The translations under genes were made by a program, and so were the position numbers. Shown in pieces: positions 43,872 through 52,640 of a stretch of DNA of 54,632 nucleotides. Origin of the DNA: Gloeocapsa sp. PCC 73106 (GTDB taxonomy: Bacteria; Cyanobacteriota; Cyanobacteriia; Cyanobacteriales; Gloeocapsaceae); contig NZ_ALVY01000214.1 in the NCBI RefSeq assembly GCF_000332035.1, forward strand, positions 1-54,632. The letters run 5' to 3'. The notes beneath the pieces are model-generated. The model saw only the letters and a program-made list of their open reading frames with translations, was not told where the DNA came from and did not search any database. Numbering within the stretch: the stretch's first letter is position 1; each line of letters starts with the position of its first letter.

Positions 43872-44720
43872 ATGTCAGCTATGAGTCTTAACGGATATTT
43901 ATCACAGTATTCTCTTCCTGAACTATTTCAGTTAATTCAACAAGGTCAAAAAACTGGGAGATTGACGCTCTCCTGCTCAAACCAAATGCAACATGCTAAT
44001 CACTATATTTGGTTTAGCAATGGTGCGATAGTAGCGGCGGCGAACCAATTAAATCAAGACGGTTTAGCTTCAATGATCGAAGAAAGAAAATGGTTAAAAA
44101 AAGAAATAATAAGTACAATCGCCAGAATTTGCGCTACTAATACTCCGATTGGTTTATACTTAAAGGGACAAAATCTTTTAAACGCAGAACAATTAAAAAT
44201 TTTGTTTTATCTACAAGTGATGCGGCAAGTTTGTGAGTTATTTAAGCTCAAAGAAGCTCGTTTTTATTTTGATAACAATGCACCCATACCCATGGCAGAA
44301 ATGACTGGGCTAAGTAGCCAAGCTACAGAAATAACCTTAGAAGGTTTAAGAGTATTAAAAGATTGGTCTGCATTGACTGAAAAACTACCCACATCAACCT
44401 CAGGAATAGTCAGCATCGTCAAAGGCTATCCCAAACTATCCCTGAACAAATTAGAGTCTAGAGTGTGGGAATACACCGATGGTAAAACATCTCTGAGTAA
44501 AATAGCTAAGCAGTTGAACTTACCAATAGAACAAGTACAACAGATCGCTTTTCGTCTAGTCATAGTTAATCTAGCCCAAGAAGTTCCAGTAATCGTCAAT
44601 CCCTTAGTTACTACTAAGGTAAAACTAGCCTCAGAAATAGAAGAAGGCGATCGCCAATCTACTCAAATTAGTAGGTCATTTGTGCAAGATTTACTTGGTT
44701 TTTTAAGTAAATGTCAATGA
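43872..44720 (+). CDS. DUF4388 (PatA N-terminal-like) protein
   Basis: This encodes 282 residues. The N-terminal SLNGYLSQYSLPELFQLIQQ followed by TGRLTL and IWFSNGAIVAAA is the DUF4388 pattern, also seen in PatA-like regulators of cyanobacterial two-component systems. The C-terminal part (about 175-245) looks like a winged helix (KLESRVWEYTDGKTSLSKIA). No receiver domain is present. It is divergent from the GAF histidine kinase, with 204 AT-rich bases between them, so the two may belong to one signalling pathway (inference). Confidence 0.75.
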   Translation: MSAMSLNGYLSQYSLPELFQLIQQGQKTGRLTLSCSNQMQHANHYIWFSNGAIVAAANQLNQDGLASMIEERKWLKKEIISTIARICATNTPIGLYLKGQNLLNAEQLKILFYLQVMRQVCELFKLKEARFYFDNNAPIPMAEMTGLSSQATEITLEGLRVLKDWSALTEKLPTSTSGIVSIVKGYPKLSLNKLESRVWEYTDGKTSLSKIAKQLNLPIEQVQQIAFRLVIVNLAQEVPVIVNPLVTTKVKLASEIEEGDRQSTQISRSFVQDLLGFLSKCQ

Positions 44721-44753
44721 TAAAATAAAGCAAAACCTCAACTGTTAAACTGA

Positions 44754-45464
44754 ATGAATCTAATTATTCTCTATTTTGTTTTAATTGCGGTTATGCTTAT
44801 CGGTGTGGTTGGGGCTCTGCTACCCGCTATACCGGGAGTTGGTCTAATTTTGGCAGCAATTTTGGTTTGGGGATTTGTCACTCAATTCCATGGTATGGCT
44901 TTGTCTTTGGTGGTTACTCTAGTAATCTTGTTGTTGAGTCTAGGAGTAGAGATTTTAGCTACCTATTGGGGAGTGAAAAAATTTGGCGCTAGCTCTTGGA
45001 GTCAAATCGGTAGTATTATCGGTTTAATTGTGGGAATGTTGGGTTTATTACCCGCTTTACCAATTGGGGGACCGATTGTGGGTATTTTGGTGGGTTCTAT
45101 ATTAGGGGGATTTATTGGGGAGTTCGCTTATCGCCGAGAAATGGAGTTAATACCTAGGTTACAAGTAGCAAGTAAGGTTTGTTTAGGTATTGTGGTAGGT
45201 TCAGTGGTTGGGAACATCATTAAAGCTCTGTTAGCATTAACTGCGGTTATCGTTTTTATCTTGACAACTTGGTCTACGTTACCAGATTTTCAGGGCGTTT
45301 CTTTCGATTGGTCAATTATAGAGCAAATTACCGATAGATTAAATAACTCTCTTCTCCCAGAGGCTAAAGAGTGGTTACAAGCGATCGCTGAGCAATTAGG
45401 AAAATTAAGACTCAATAACGGTATCTTCGAACAAGCAAAAGAATGGTTACAGGGTATCACTTAA
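44754..45464 (+). CDS. DUF456 membrane protein
   Basis: This encodes 236 residues with about five hydrophobic segments. GVVGALLPAIPGVGLIL near the start, then GLLPALPIGGPIVGILVGSILGG (read as GLLPALPIGGPIVG and ILVGSILGG) and EFAYRR, match DUF456. The C-terminal 60 residues are soluble and contain the repeated phrase AKEWLQ. The gene lies 33 bases after the DUF4388 gene. The function is unknown. Confidence 0.8.
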   Translation: MNLIILYFVLIAVMLIGVVGALLPAIPGVGLILAAILVWGFVTQFHGMALSLVVTLVILLLSLGVEILATYWGVKKFGASSWSQIGSIIGLIVGMLGLLPALPIGGPIVGILVGSILGGFIGEFAYRREMELIPRLQVASKVCLGIVVGSVVGNIIKALLALTAVIVFILTTWSTLPDFQGVSFDWSIIEQITDRLNNSLLPEAKEWLQAIAEQLGKLRLNNGIFEQAKEWLQGIT

Positions 45465-45550
45465 CTGGAACTATGTCAGAGTGCCATGAATTCTGGAGCT
45501 ATATCCACTATCTCCTCAAAATGGGGGACTCAGGGCTTAAAAAATTCTAT

Positions 45551-45868
45551 TTATTCGTAATGATATCTACAAGCGAGAAAATCAATTTGAGTATTTCCCA
45601 CCCGATACACAAGCCTATGTTCTAAATCGGTTCGCCGTGACCAGATATCTGTATCTAGATACTTCAATGGTTCTGGTTTGCCGATACCCTTGAACGGATC
45701 TTGCATGACAGCCGTCACCAAATCCAAGATTTTCGACGCTTTCTGAAAATCTTGCTTAAACCACCAAGCCAAATCTTCTTTAAACTTAGAACTAAAACCA
45801 GGACTGCGATTAAATACAATTGGCTTAATTCCGTCGGTTTCAGCGTTCTTTTTCTTCTTCTTGCTCAA
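45551..45868 (-). CDS. Txe/YoeB-family toxin
   Basis: This is an mRNA-cleaving ribosome-dependent toxin of the RelE superfamily. The conserved end is present: PFKGIGKPEPLKY, then WSRRTDLEHRLVYRV, and the C-terminal CRYHYE with catalytic His and Tyr. At 105 residues it has a lysine-rich extension (MSKKKKKNAE) that the usual 85-90 residue toxins lack, so translation may start later. The reading frame overlaps the antitoxin gene by 29 bases. Confidence 0.88.
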   Translation of the reverse strand: MSKKKKKNAETDGIKPIVFNRSPGFSSKFKEDLAWWFKQDFQKASKILDLVTAVMQDPFKGIGKPEPLKYLDTDIWSRRTDLEHRLVYRVGNTQIDFLACRYHYE

Positions 45869-46145
45869 TTCCCAACTCCTGCTGAAGTTCTGCGATAGAT
45901 TCAGGTTGAATCTTTCCCGTTTTCGATTCCTCTATTGCCTCCAATAACCGACGTGCATTCGCCGGAGAGCGCAAAAGATAAACAGTTTCAACCAAACTTA
46001 CCAGATCAGACTCAGCAATCAAGGCTACATTTTCAGCATCACGACGGTTGATGACATACACCTGATGATTGGCTACAACCAAGTCTAACAAATTGAACAA
46101 GTCATTTCTCGCATTGGTTGGGGATGTTATTTTGTAAGACAACAT
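45840..46145 (-). CDS. Phd/YefM-family antitoxin
   Basis: This is the antitoxin of the YoeB-like toxin gene just downstream. From the ATG at 46145 it has 101 residues. The N-terminal SYKITSPTNARNDLFNLLDL, then VINRRDAENVALI and SLVETVYLLRSPANA, match the Phd/YefM fold. The tail is acidic. A longer frame from 46169 adds eight residues (MQNHVHKL) without family support. The two proteins should form a complex that represses their own promoter. Confidence 0.85.
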   Translation of the reverse strand: MLSYKITSPTNARNDLFNLLDLVVANHQVYVINRRDAENVALIAESDLVSLVETVYLLRSPANARRLLEAIEESKTGKIQPESIAELQQELGIEQEEEKER

Positions 46146-46302
46146 TAGTTTATGTACATGATTCTGCACATTGATTATAAAACACTATACTGCTAATTGC
46201 CTAAAAAACATAAGCGATCGCAGTACCAGAACAACCAACAGAAGAAGTGCGATCGCCCTCGAATAATCAGAATCATCCGGTGGTAATGTCCTAATTTCGT
46301 CC

Positions 46303-46386
46303 CTTAGGGAGGAGCCGTGTGAGATGAAAATCTCAAGCACAGTTCTGAAGACGAGTCGAGGAGGTGACCGTTCGGCTTAGTTTAAC
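46303..46386 (+). mobile_element. 3' end (domains V and VI) of a group II intron, orphan fragment
   Basis: Positions 46312-46345 form a 34-base domain V: GAGCCGTGTGAGAT, a GAAA tetraloop, then ATCTCAAGCACAGTTC. After a short linker, GTCGAGG (46356-46362) pairs with CC...TTCGGC (46368-46376) as domain VI, and the sequence continues TTAGTTTAAC, the usual 3' end of cyanobacterial group II introns. Upstream, about 110 bases hold no reverse-transcriptase reading frame or domains I-IV, so this is an isolated tail, not a functional intron. It lies between the YefM/YoeB module and an unknown gene. Confidence 0.85.
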
Positions 46387-46490
46387 TTGTCTCAAAGAGT
46401 GTATCAATGCGGCTTTCAGGATTTCGCTACTTAACAGACCAGTGCCGAAAAAAGGACGTAAGGGAGTAGTTAACGATAAATTATTCGTGC

Positions 46491-46886
46491 TTAATTGAGG
46501 TTATTAGATGAACCGATCACTTTAGGAGTGAATCGGGAATATTTAACCTGTTTAGAGGGAGGATTTTCTGAGATGGCTACCATCCCCTTTTGCGTTTCTT
46601 CAAAATAAATAACTCCTCCCGTACGGTTTCCTACGGTAAAGACACCATGCAAGAAATTGAAGTTTGATAGATGAATTAACAGCAATTTCTCAACCGTTTC
46701 GTTAAAGAGTTGCTGATTCACTATGACGATGATTTTTTCAAGTAAGGGGTGACGGATGGGTTCTCCTATATCAGTAAACGCCCAATGGTCAGCAAAATGA
46801 GTCATAAAGTATGACCATATATTGGCAAGATTTTCTTCATGGGAAAGCATGAATTTTAAGTTGTCTAATCGTTCAAAGTTAATCAT
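46491..46886 (-). CDS. Conserved hypothetical protein
   Basis: This encodes 131 residues with mixed composition and no signal peptide. The first half is helical (LDNLKFMLSHEENLANIWSY), and the middle has a hydrophobic VEKLLLIHLSNFNFLHGVF stretch followed by a glycine turn and GGVIYFEETQKGMVAI strands. I do not recognise a family. It could be a small metabolic or regulatory protein. The group II intron tail lies about 105 bases to its left. Confidence that it is a gene is moderate. Confidence 0.55.
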   Translation of the reverse strand: MINFERLDNLKFMLSHEENLANIWSYFMTHFADHWAFTDIGEPIRHPLLEKIIVIVNQQLFNETVEKLLLIHLSNFNFLHGVFTVGNRTGGVIYFEETQKGMVAISENPPSKQVKYSRFTPKVIGSSNNLN

Positions 46887-47185
46887 AATGATAATGATAA
46901 AACAGAAATTATGGGATTTTTAAAATGATCTTTGACCAGTATTGCAGATAAATTGGGTAATGGTGTTGTCGTTGGCCACGGAATTCGGCGTTATGTTGTA
47001 AGGCAAAGATTAGGTACAGACGTCTGCATTTAAAATTAAACCCTTACTGTATAAAGGTTTAAAAGTTATTATACATATTTTACACTATGTATGTCTTGCA
47101 TCATCTCATGAGTTATAATCGCTTTATAGAGGTGTACGGATCCAATTTAAGCTAAATTAAAGCTTGACCACCTGAAAATTAGCCA
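46887..47185. other. Intergenic stretch with no gene seen
   Basis: About 300 AT-rich bases lie between the unknown gene and the ABC exporter. I see no tRNA, no clear repeat and no long reading frame. One short frame (about 46934-47032, reading TSIADKLGNGVVVGHG) might be a decayed coding fragment, but this is not convincing. The promoter for the exporter is likely in the last 100 bases, which contain a TATAAT-like sequence (GAGTTATAATCG). Confidence 0.5.
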
Positions 47186-48913
47186 ATGAAAAATAATAAG
47201 TCCAATTATTACTTATTGCTTCCTTATTTACGTCCCCAACTGACCACACTATTACAAGCATTAAGTTGTACTCTAATATTTACGATTTTTTGGCCAGTTT
47301 TGGCATGGTTAGCGGGACGTATGGCTAAGTATATTGGCGCAGGTGATTTAGGTGCGATCGCTCAGTTAGCGGGAGTAGCGGCGATCGTCTTTCTGGTGCG
47401 AGGGATAGTACAATACGGTCAAGATTCTCTGATGGCGAAAGCTGCACTAAAGATAGCGAGAGATCTGCGGATACGAGTATATAGTCATCTACAGACACTG
47501 AGTTTAAGTTATTTTGCCGTGAGTAAAACAGGAGATTTAGCGTACCGACTCACAGAAGATATAGATCGCATTGGGGAAGTAATTAACAAAGTTTTCCATC
47601 AGTTCGTTCCCTGTATCTTACAGTTAGTGGTCGTTGTTGGCTATATGTTTTTTCTCAACTGGCAATTGACCCTAGGTGTAATAATTGTAGCACCTTTGAT
47701 GGCCTTGTTAATTACCGTATTCGGATCCCAATTATTAAAATTTTCCCGACGTTCTCAAGCGCGTATTTCCAACCTTTCAGCCTTACTGACAGAGGTATTT
47801 AGCGGTATGCGTCTGATTCAAGCATTTAACGCTCAAGAGTATGAAATCGAGCGTTTTGTCGAAGAAGCGGAACAAAATCGACGCATCAAACTGTTAACCG
47901 AGAAACTCAAAGCCTTTCAATTCGTGGTGGTCGGTTTTTTAGAAGCGATGAGTATAGTGTTTCTCTTTTTCTTGGGAGGATGGCAAATAGCGAAAGGGAA
48001 TTTAATAGGGAGCGAGTTTGTTAGTTATGTAGCTGCGGTAGCTTTACTGATTGACCCCATTACCATAACTACTAGTAACTATAATGATTTTAAACAGGGA
48101 GAAGCTTCAGTAGATCGCATTTTTGAGTTATTCGCGATTCAACCTGAGATTCTAGAAAAACCAGGAGCGATCGCCCTAAATTCAGTCAAAGGAAAAGTAG
48201 AATATCATAGCGTTAGTTTTGCCTATGATAACTTCAAATCAGTTTTAACCGATCTCAGTTTTACTGCTCAACCCGGAGAAATGATCGCCCTAGTGGGTTC
48301 ATCGGGTGCGGGAAAGACCACCTTAATTAATTTGCTGTTACGCTTTAACAGTCCTAATGGGGGCAAAATTCTTGTAGACGATATAGACATCGCACAAGTC
48401 ACTCTCAACAGTCTACGCGCTCAGATGGCCGTTGTGCCTCAAGAAACTATACTGTTTTCCGGTACAATCGCTGAAAACATTGCCTTTGGTCAAACCCAGT
48501 TCGATTTAATAGAGGTCGAACAAGCAGCGAAGATCGCCAACGCTCACGAGTTTATTAATCAACTACCCGCGGGTTATCAAGCTTACCTAGGGGAAAGAGG
48601 AGTAAATTTATCTGGTGGACAACGCCAAAGAATCGCGATTGCTAGAGCTATTTTTCGCGATCCTAGTATTTTAATATTAGATGAAGCCACTTCTTCCCTC
48701 GATTCAGAATCAGAGAGTCTAGTACAACAAGCTTTAGAGCGCATTATGGAGAATCGTACCGTATTTGTGATCGCTCATCGCCTAGCGACAGTACGACGAG
48801 CTGATCGCATTTTAGTTTTAGAAAAAGGACAAGTAATAGAAGCAGGAACTCATCAGGAGTTATTATCTCAACAGGGACGTTACGCAGGTTTTCACGCACA
48901 ACAGTTTTCTTGA
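47186..48913 (+). CDS. ABC exporter, fused membrane and ATPase domains (MsbA-like)
   Basis: This encodes 575 residues that form half of a dimeric exporter. Six hydrophobic helices fill residues about 20-310. The ATPase half has Walker A GSSGAGKTT (near 372), Q-loop VPQETILFSG, signature LSGGQRQRIAIARA and Walker B ILILDEATSSLD, then the His switch in IAHRL. All motifs are intact. Members export lipids, peptides or drugs; the substrate cannot be told. The gene ends 5 bases before the nrtD stop on the other strand. Confidence 0.92.
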   Translation: MKNNKSNYYLLLPYLRPQLTTLLQALSCTLIFTIFWPVLAWLAGRMAKYIGAGDLGAIAQLAGVAAIVFLVRGIVQYGQDSLMAKAALKIARDLRIRVYSHLQTLSLSYFAVSKTGDLAYRLTEDIDRIGEVINKVFHQFVPCILQLVVVVGYMFFLNWQLTLGVIIVAPLMALLITVFGSQLLKFSRRSQARISNLSALLTEVFSGMRLIQAFNAQEYEIERFVEEAEQNRRIKLLTEKLKAFQFVVVGFLEAMSIVFLFFLGGWQIAKGNLIGSEFVSYVAAVALLIDPITITTSNYNDFKQGEASVDRIFELFAIQPEILEKPGAIALNSVKGKVEYHSVSFAYDNFKSVLTDLSFTAQPGEMIALVGSSGAGKTTLINLLLRFNSPNGGKILVDDIDIAQVTLNSLRAQMAVVPQETILFSGTIAENIAFGQTQFDLIEVEQAAKIANAHEFINQLPAGYQAYLGERGVNLSGGQRQRIAIARAIFRDPSILILDEATSSLDSESESLVQQALERIMENRTVFVIAHRLATVRRADRILVLEKGQVIEAGTHQELLSQQGRYAGFHAQQFS

Positions 48914-48917
48914 GCAC

Positions 48918-49760
48918 TCAATCCACATCATCGTGAGCAAAACGATTGTACAGAAAGTCAAGAGCGTAATTTCTAAGACGATAATACTCTGGGTCTTCCA
49001 TAATACGATCGCGATCGCGAGGACGAGCAAAAGGAATCCTCATGATTTCTCCAATAGTAGCACTCGGTCCATTGGTCATCATGATCAAGCGATCTGCCAA
49101 AAACAGAGCTTCATCGATATCATGAGTAATCATCAATACCGTACAACCGTGGTCATTCCAGATTTTCAGCAATTCTTCCTGTAACTCTTCCTTGGTGATA
49201 GCGTCTAGAGCACCAAAAGGCTCATCCAATATTAACACTTCCGGACGAATCGATAGAGCACGAGCGATAGAAACCCGTTGTTTCATCCCTCCGGAAATTT
49301 GCGTCGGTTTTTTCTCCATAGCTTCGGTTAAACCCACTAGGGCTAAATGTTCCTTGACTATCGCTCTTTTTTCCGCTTCTATTTTTTGAGGGTGAACCGC
49401 GTCTACTGCTAGATAGACGTTATCAAACACCGACAACCAAGGTAGAAGCGCGTAATTTTGGAAAACCACCATGCGATCGGGACCTGGACCTGTAATAGGT
49501 TGTCCTTTAAGATGAACCGAACCCGAACTAGGTAGGGTAAAACCAGATACCATATTCAACAAAGTCGATTTACCACAACCAGAGTGCCCAATAACACAAA
49601 TAAATTCACCTCGTGATACACTTAGATTAACGTCTTTGAGCACCGTATATGCTCCCTTAGAAGTGGGATAAACTTTAGCGACGTTATCAATAGTCAAAAA
49701 AGAGTCTAGTTTTAATCTTTGTTCCATAGTTCTTACCACTTGCTCTTTTGATACTGGCAT
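48918..49760 (-). CDS. nrtD: Nitrate transport ATP-binding protein NrtD
   Basis: NrtD is the second ATPase of the high-affinity nitrate/nitrite importer. Walker A is GHSGCGKST, the signature is ISGGMKQRVSIARAL, and Walker B is VLILDEPFGALD. The 280 residues match NrtD, without a C-terminal extension, unlike NrtC. The gene is last in nrtABCD, 14 bases after nrtC. In cyanobacteria this operon is activated by NtcA in nitrogen-limited cells and is inhibited post-translationally through PII. Confidence 0.95.
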   Translation of the reverse strand: MPVSKEQVVRTMEQRLKLDSFLTIDNVAKVYPTSKGAYTVLKDVNLSVSRGEFICVIGHSGCGKSTLLNMVSGFTLPSSGSVHLKGQPITGPGPDRMVVFQNYALLPWLSVFDNVYLAVDAVHPQKIEAEKRAIVKEHLALVGLTEAMEKKPTQISGGMKQRVSIARALSIRPEVLILDEPFGALDAITKEELQEELLKIWNDHGCTVLMITHDIDEALFLADRLIMMTNGPSATIGEIMRIPFARPRDRDRIMEDPEYYRLRNYALDFLYNRFAHDDVD

Positions 49761-49774
49761 AGTTTTCTTCTTCC

Positions 49775-51778
49775 TTAAGCTGCGATCGTGGGATTAGTGT
49801 TCAGGGCAATTTCCGCCATAGTATAATTACGTTTGATCTTCAGCTCATTGAGATAGCTTACAGGATCTTCGGCATCAAATTCTAAACCATCAAACAGACG
49901 AATCGGTTCGCGACGATACTTAATATCGCTCAATCCTAACTCTCTGGCTGCAGTACTAAACACACTCACACGACAAACGCGCTCTAAAATCTCTACCCAA
50001 TTGCGAGGAAAAGGAATATCACCCCAACGAGCCATTTGCGTCATCATCCAGAGATGTTCAGTGCGACTCGGACGATTCATCCCATCCCCAAAAAAGCGAT
50101 GATGAGCGTATTGATTTCTTCCTGGTTCTAAACTACAGGTATAAGCTTGAGGATCGCCCATTTGAATATACTCAACATTGGTACTCAAATAGTTGCGTTG
50201 AGCCAAAAAATGACGAATCTCCTCTTGATGTTCGGGTTGAGCACAGTATTGACAAGCTTCCAAAAGCGCTTTAACCAGAGCGACGTGAGTGTTAGGATAA
50301 GCGTTAGCCCAATCCTCCCTGACTCCTAGAACTTTACCAGGATGACCCTCCCATACCTCTAAATCGGTAGCAACGGTAAAACCGATACCCTCTACAGATG
50401 CTCGTAAATTCCAGGGTTCACCTACACAATAGCCATCAATCGTACCTGCTTTGAGATCCGCCACCATTTGCGCAGGAGGTATAGTTTGCAGGTGAACATC
50501 CTCATCGGGGTCAATACCCGCCGCGGCGAACCAATATCTCAGTAGTATATTGTGCATCGAAGATGGGTGTACAATTCCAAAGGTATGAGTCTTTTCCTTA
50601 GACTCTAAGAGCATTCTTTTTAACTTCTGACTGTCATGAATCCCCTGCTCGTAAAAATTTTGCGCTAGAGTCACCCCATTCCCGTTACGCGTCATCGTCA
50701 AAGCTGTAACCACCGGAAGAGGCTGATTCTGATGACCTCCTGCTGTCAACCAAGTGGGAGTTCCTCCTGGCATTTGGGCTCCATCGAGATACCCCCCGGC
50801 GATACCATCAATGATACCGCGCCAACTTGTCTCACGCACCAAATTTACTTCATCTAAACCGTGTTTGACAAAAAAGCCCTTTTCGTGAGCGATTACTAAA
50901 GGTGCGCAAGCAGTTAGGGGAACGTAACCAATCTCCAGATTGACTTTTTCTAAACCATGACGCGCTACGACGCTGGTTTTTCTCGCTCTCAATTTCTTGA
51001 CTCTTTTTTGTTGATTGAGAAAGTAAATAATTTCGCTGCGCAAGCTATAGTAACTGGGATGGTTGACCACTTCTAAGCGTTGACGCGGACGAGGGATATC
51101 AACTTCTAAGATTCCCCCAATTTTAGAGGAGGGCCCATTGGTGAGCATCACAATGCGATCGGATAAAAGCACTGCTTCATCTACGTCGTGGGTTACCATC
51201 ACCCCAGTGATCTGATAGCGATCGCAGATACTCATCAGTTGCTCTTGCAAGTTACCTCGGGTAAGAGCGTCTAAAGCACCAAAAGGTTCATCTAGTAAGA
51301 GTAATTTGGGTCGAATCGCTAAAGCGCGGGCGATCGCTACTCGTTGTTTCATTCCTCCTGAGAGTTGACCTGGTAGTTTATCTACTGCGTGACGCAAACC
51401 CACCAAGTCTACATGTTCTTCAATGATTTGCTCTCGTTCTTTTGTCGGAAAGCCCTTCATTACTTCTTCAACCGCTAGAGCGATATTTTGTCGTACCGTC
51501 AACCAGGGTAACAAGGAATAATTCTGGAAAATTACCATTCTTTCCGGTCCTGGTTCTTTAACTTTTTTCCCCTCTAAGGTGACTATTCCTTCTGTGGGTA
51601 AATCTAAACCGGCGATCATATTCAGTAGAGTAGATTTACCGCAACCCGAGTGTCCAATTAGGGAAATAAATTCCCCTTTTTTGATTTCGAGATTGATTCC
51701 CTTGAGAGCGATGTACTGACCGCCACCCGTTAAGTTAAAGATTTTATCAATGTTATCAGCCGCTACAAATATGGACAT
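49775..51778 (-). CDS. nrtC: Nitrate transport protein NrtC (ATPase fused to NrtA-like domain)
   Basis: NrtC combines an ABC ATPase (residues 1-260: Walker A GHSGCGKST, signature LSGGMKQRVAIARAL, Walker B LLLLDEPFGALD) with a regulatory substrate-binding domain resembling NrtA (about 285-655, starting IGYVPLTACAPL). The C-terminal domain is the mark of the nitrate system and distinguishes it from cyanate transporters. It is needed for ammonium-promoted inhibition of uptake. The length of 667 residues is normal. nrtB ends 22 bases upstream. Confidence 0.96.
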   Translation of the reverse strand: MSIFVAADNIDKIFNLTGGGQYIALKGINLEIKKGEFISLIGHSGCGKSTLLNMIAGLDLPTEGIVTLEGKKVKEPGPERMVIFQNYSLLPWLTVRQNIALAVEEVMKGFPTKEREQIIEEHVDLVGLRHAVDKLPGQLSGGMKQRVAIARALAIRPKLLLLDEPFGALDALTRGNLQEQLMSICDRYQITGVMVTHDVDEAVLLSDRIVMLTNGPSSKIGGILEVDIPRPRQRLEVVNHPSYYSLRSEIIYFLNQQKRVKKLRARKTSVVARHGLEKVNLEIGYVPLTACAPLVIAHEKGFFVKHGLDEVNLVRETSWRGIIDGIAGGYLDGAQMPGGTPTWLTAGGHQNQPLPVVTALTMTRNGNGVTLAQNFYEQGIHDSQKLKRMLLESKEKTHTFGIVHPSSMHNILLRYWFAAAGIDPDEDVHLQTIPPAQMVADLKAGTIDGYCVGEPWNLRASVEGIGFTVATDLEVWEGHPGKVLGVREDWANAYPNTHVALVKALLEACQYCAQPEHQEEIRHFLAQRNYLSTNVEYIQMGDPQAYTCSLEPGRNQYAHHRFFGDGMNRPSRTEHLWMMTQMARWGDIPFPRNWVEILERVCRVSVFSTAARELGLSDIKYRREPIRLFDGLEFDAEDPVSYLNELKIKRNYTMAEIALNTNPTIAA

Positions 51779-51800
51779 AACTTTCTTTTCACTCCTTTGA

Positions 51801-52631
51801 TTATTGACCTGGTGCGATTAGTGTTTGGATATAGGCGATTAATCTGTCTAAAATTAACCCCACCGCGCCGATATAAATTACAGCGAGAATAATTTCACTG
51901 ACGTAATTTTGCTGGTAAGCATCCCAGATAAAAAACCCAATCCCTACAATACCCGACATGACAATTTCCGCTGCAATAATCGCCAACCAAGCCAAACCGA
52001 TACCAATTCTCAGACCGGTAAAAATGTAGGGTAAAGCTGAGGGAATCAAAATCTTAAAGAAGAACTTTTGGGGTGAAAGTTTTAAGACTTTTTGCACGTT
52101 GATATAGTCTTGGGGTATCTGTTTTACGCCTTCGGTAGTGTTAAGTAAAATGGGCCAAACTGCAGTGATAAAAATTACGAAAATCGCCGCGGGCTGGTTT
52201 TGTTGCAACGCTACTAAAGCGATTGGTACCCAAGCTAGGGGTGCTACCATTCGTAAAAACTGAAAAATCGGGTCCAAAGCTTTATTTAAAAAGGGTCGTG
52301 TTCCTACTAAAATTCCTACACTGATTCCTACAATCGCCGCTAAGGAATATCCCTGTGCTACTCGACCTAAACTAGCCATAGTTTGCCAGAATAAACCTTT
52401 ATCTAGTCCCCCTCTGTCATAAAAAGGATAAAGTAATAGAGTTCTGGTGCGTTCATCTGTGATTAAATTACTTGGTCCTGGTAAACGCATTCCCGGTAAA
52501 TAAGAGAATAGTTCCCAAAGTAGTAAAAACCCAACTACCCCTACTATGGGAGGTATTATATCATCTTTGTTTTTTTGCCAAAATTGTGAAATTGGGTTGC
52601 CATTTTTATTGATTCTTGCTGAATTAGCCAT
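51801..52631 (-). CDS. nrtB: Nitrate transport permease NrtB
   Basis: NrtB is the membrane permease of the nitrate ABC importer. The 276 residues have about six helices. The coupling loop that contacts the ATPases is in the GIGLAWLAIIAAEIVMSGIVG region (read as GIGLAWLAIIAAEI, then VMSGIVG), the EAA-like segment. It lies between nrtA (9 bases upstream) and nrtC (22 bases downstream), all on one strand. Confidence 0.95.
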   Translation of the reverse strand: MANSARINKNGNPISQFWQKNKDDIIPPIVGVVGFLLLWELFSYLPGMRLPGPSNLITDERTRTLLLYPFYDRGGLDKGLFWQTMASLGRVAQGYSLAAIVGISVGILVGTRPFLNKALDPIFQFLRMVAPLAWVPIALVALQQNQPAAIFVIFITAVWPILLNTTEGVKQIPQDYINVQKVLKLSPQKFFFKILIPSALPYIFTGLRIGIGLAWLAIIAAEIVMSGIVGIGFFIWDAYQQNYVSEIILAVIYIGAVGLILDRLIAYIQTLIAPGQ

Positions 52632-52640
52632 GATGTTCTC

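Noticed and set aside
46934..47032. Short plus-strand frame reading TSIADKLGNGVVVGHG
   Set aside because: It lacks a start codon and ribosome site, and I recognise no family. It is too short to separate from chance.
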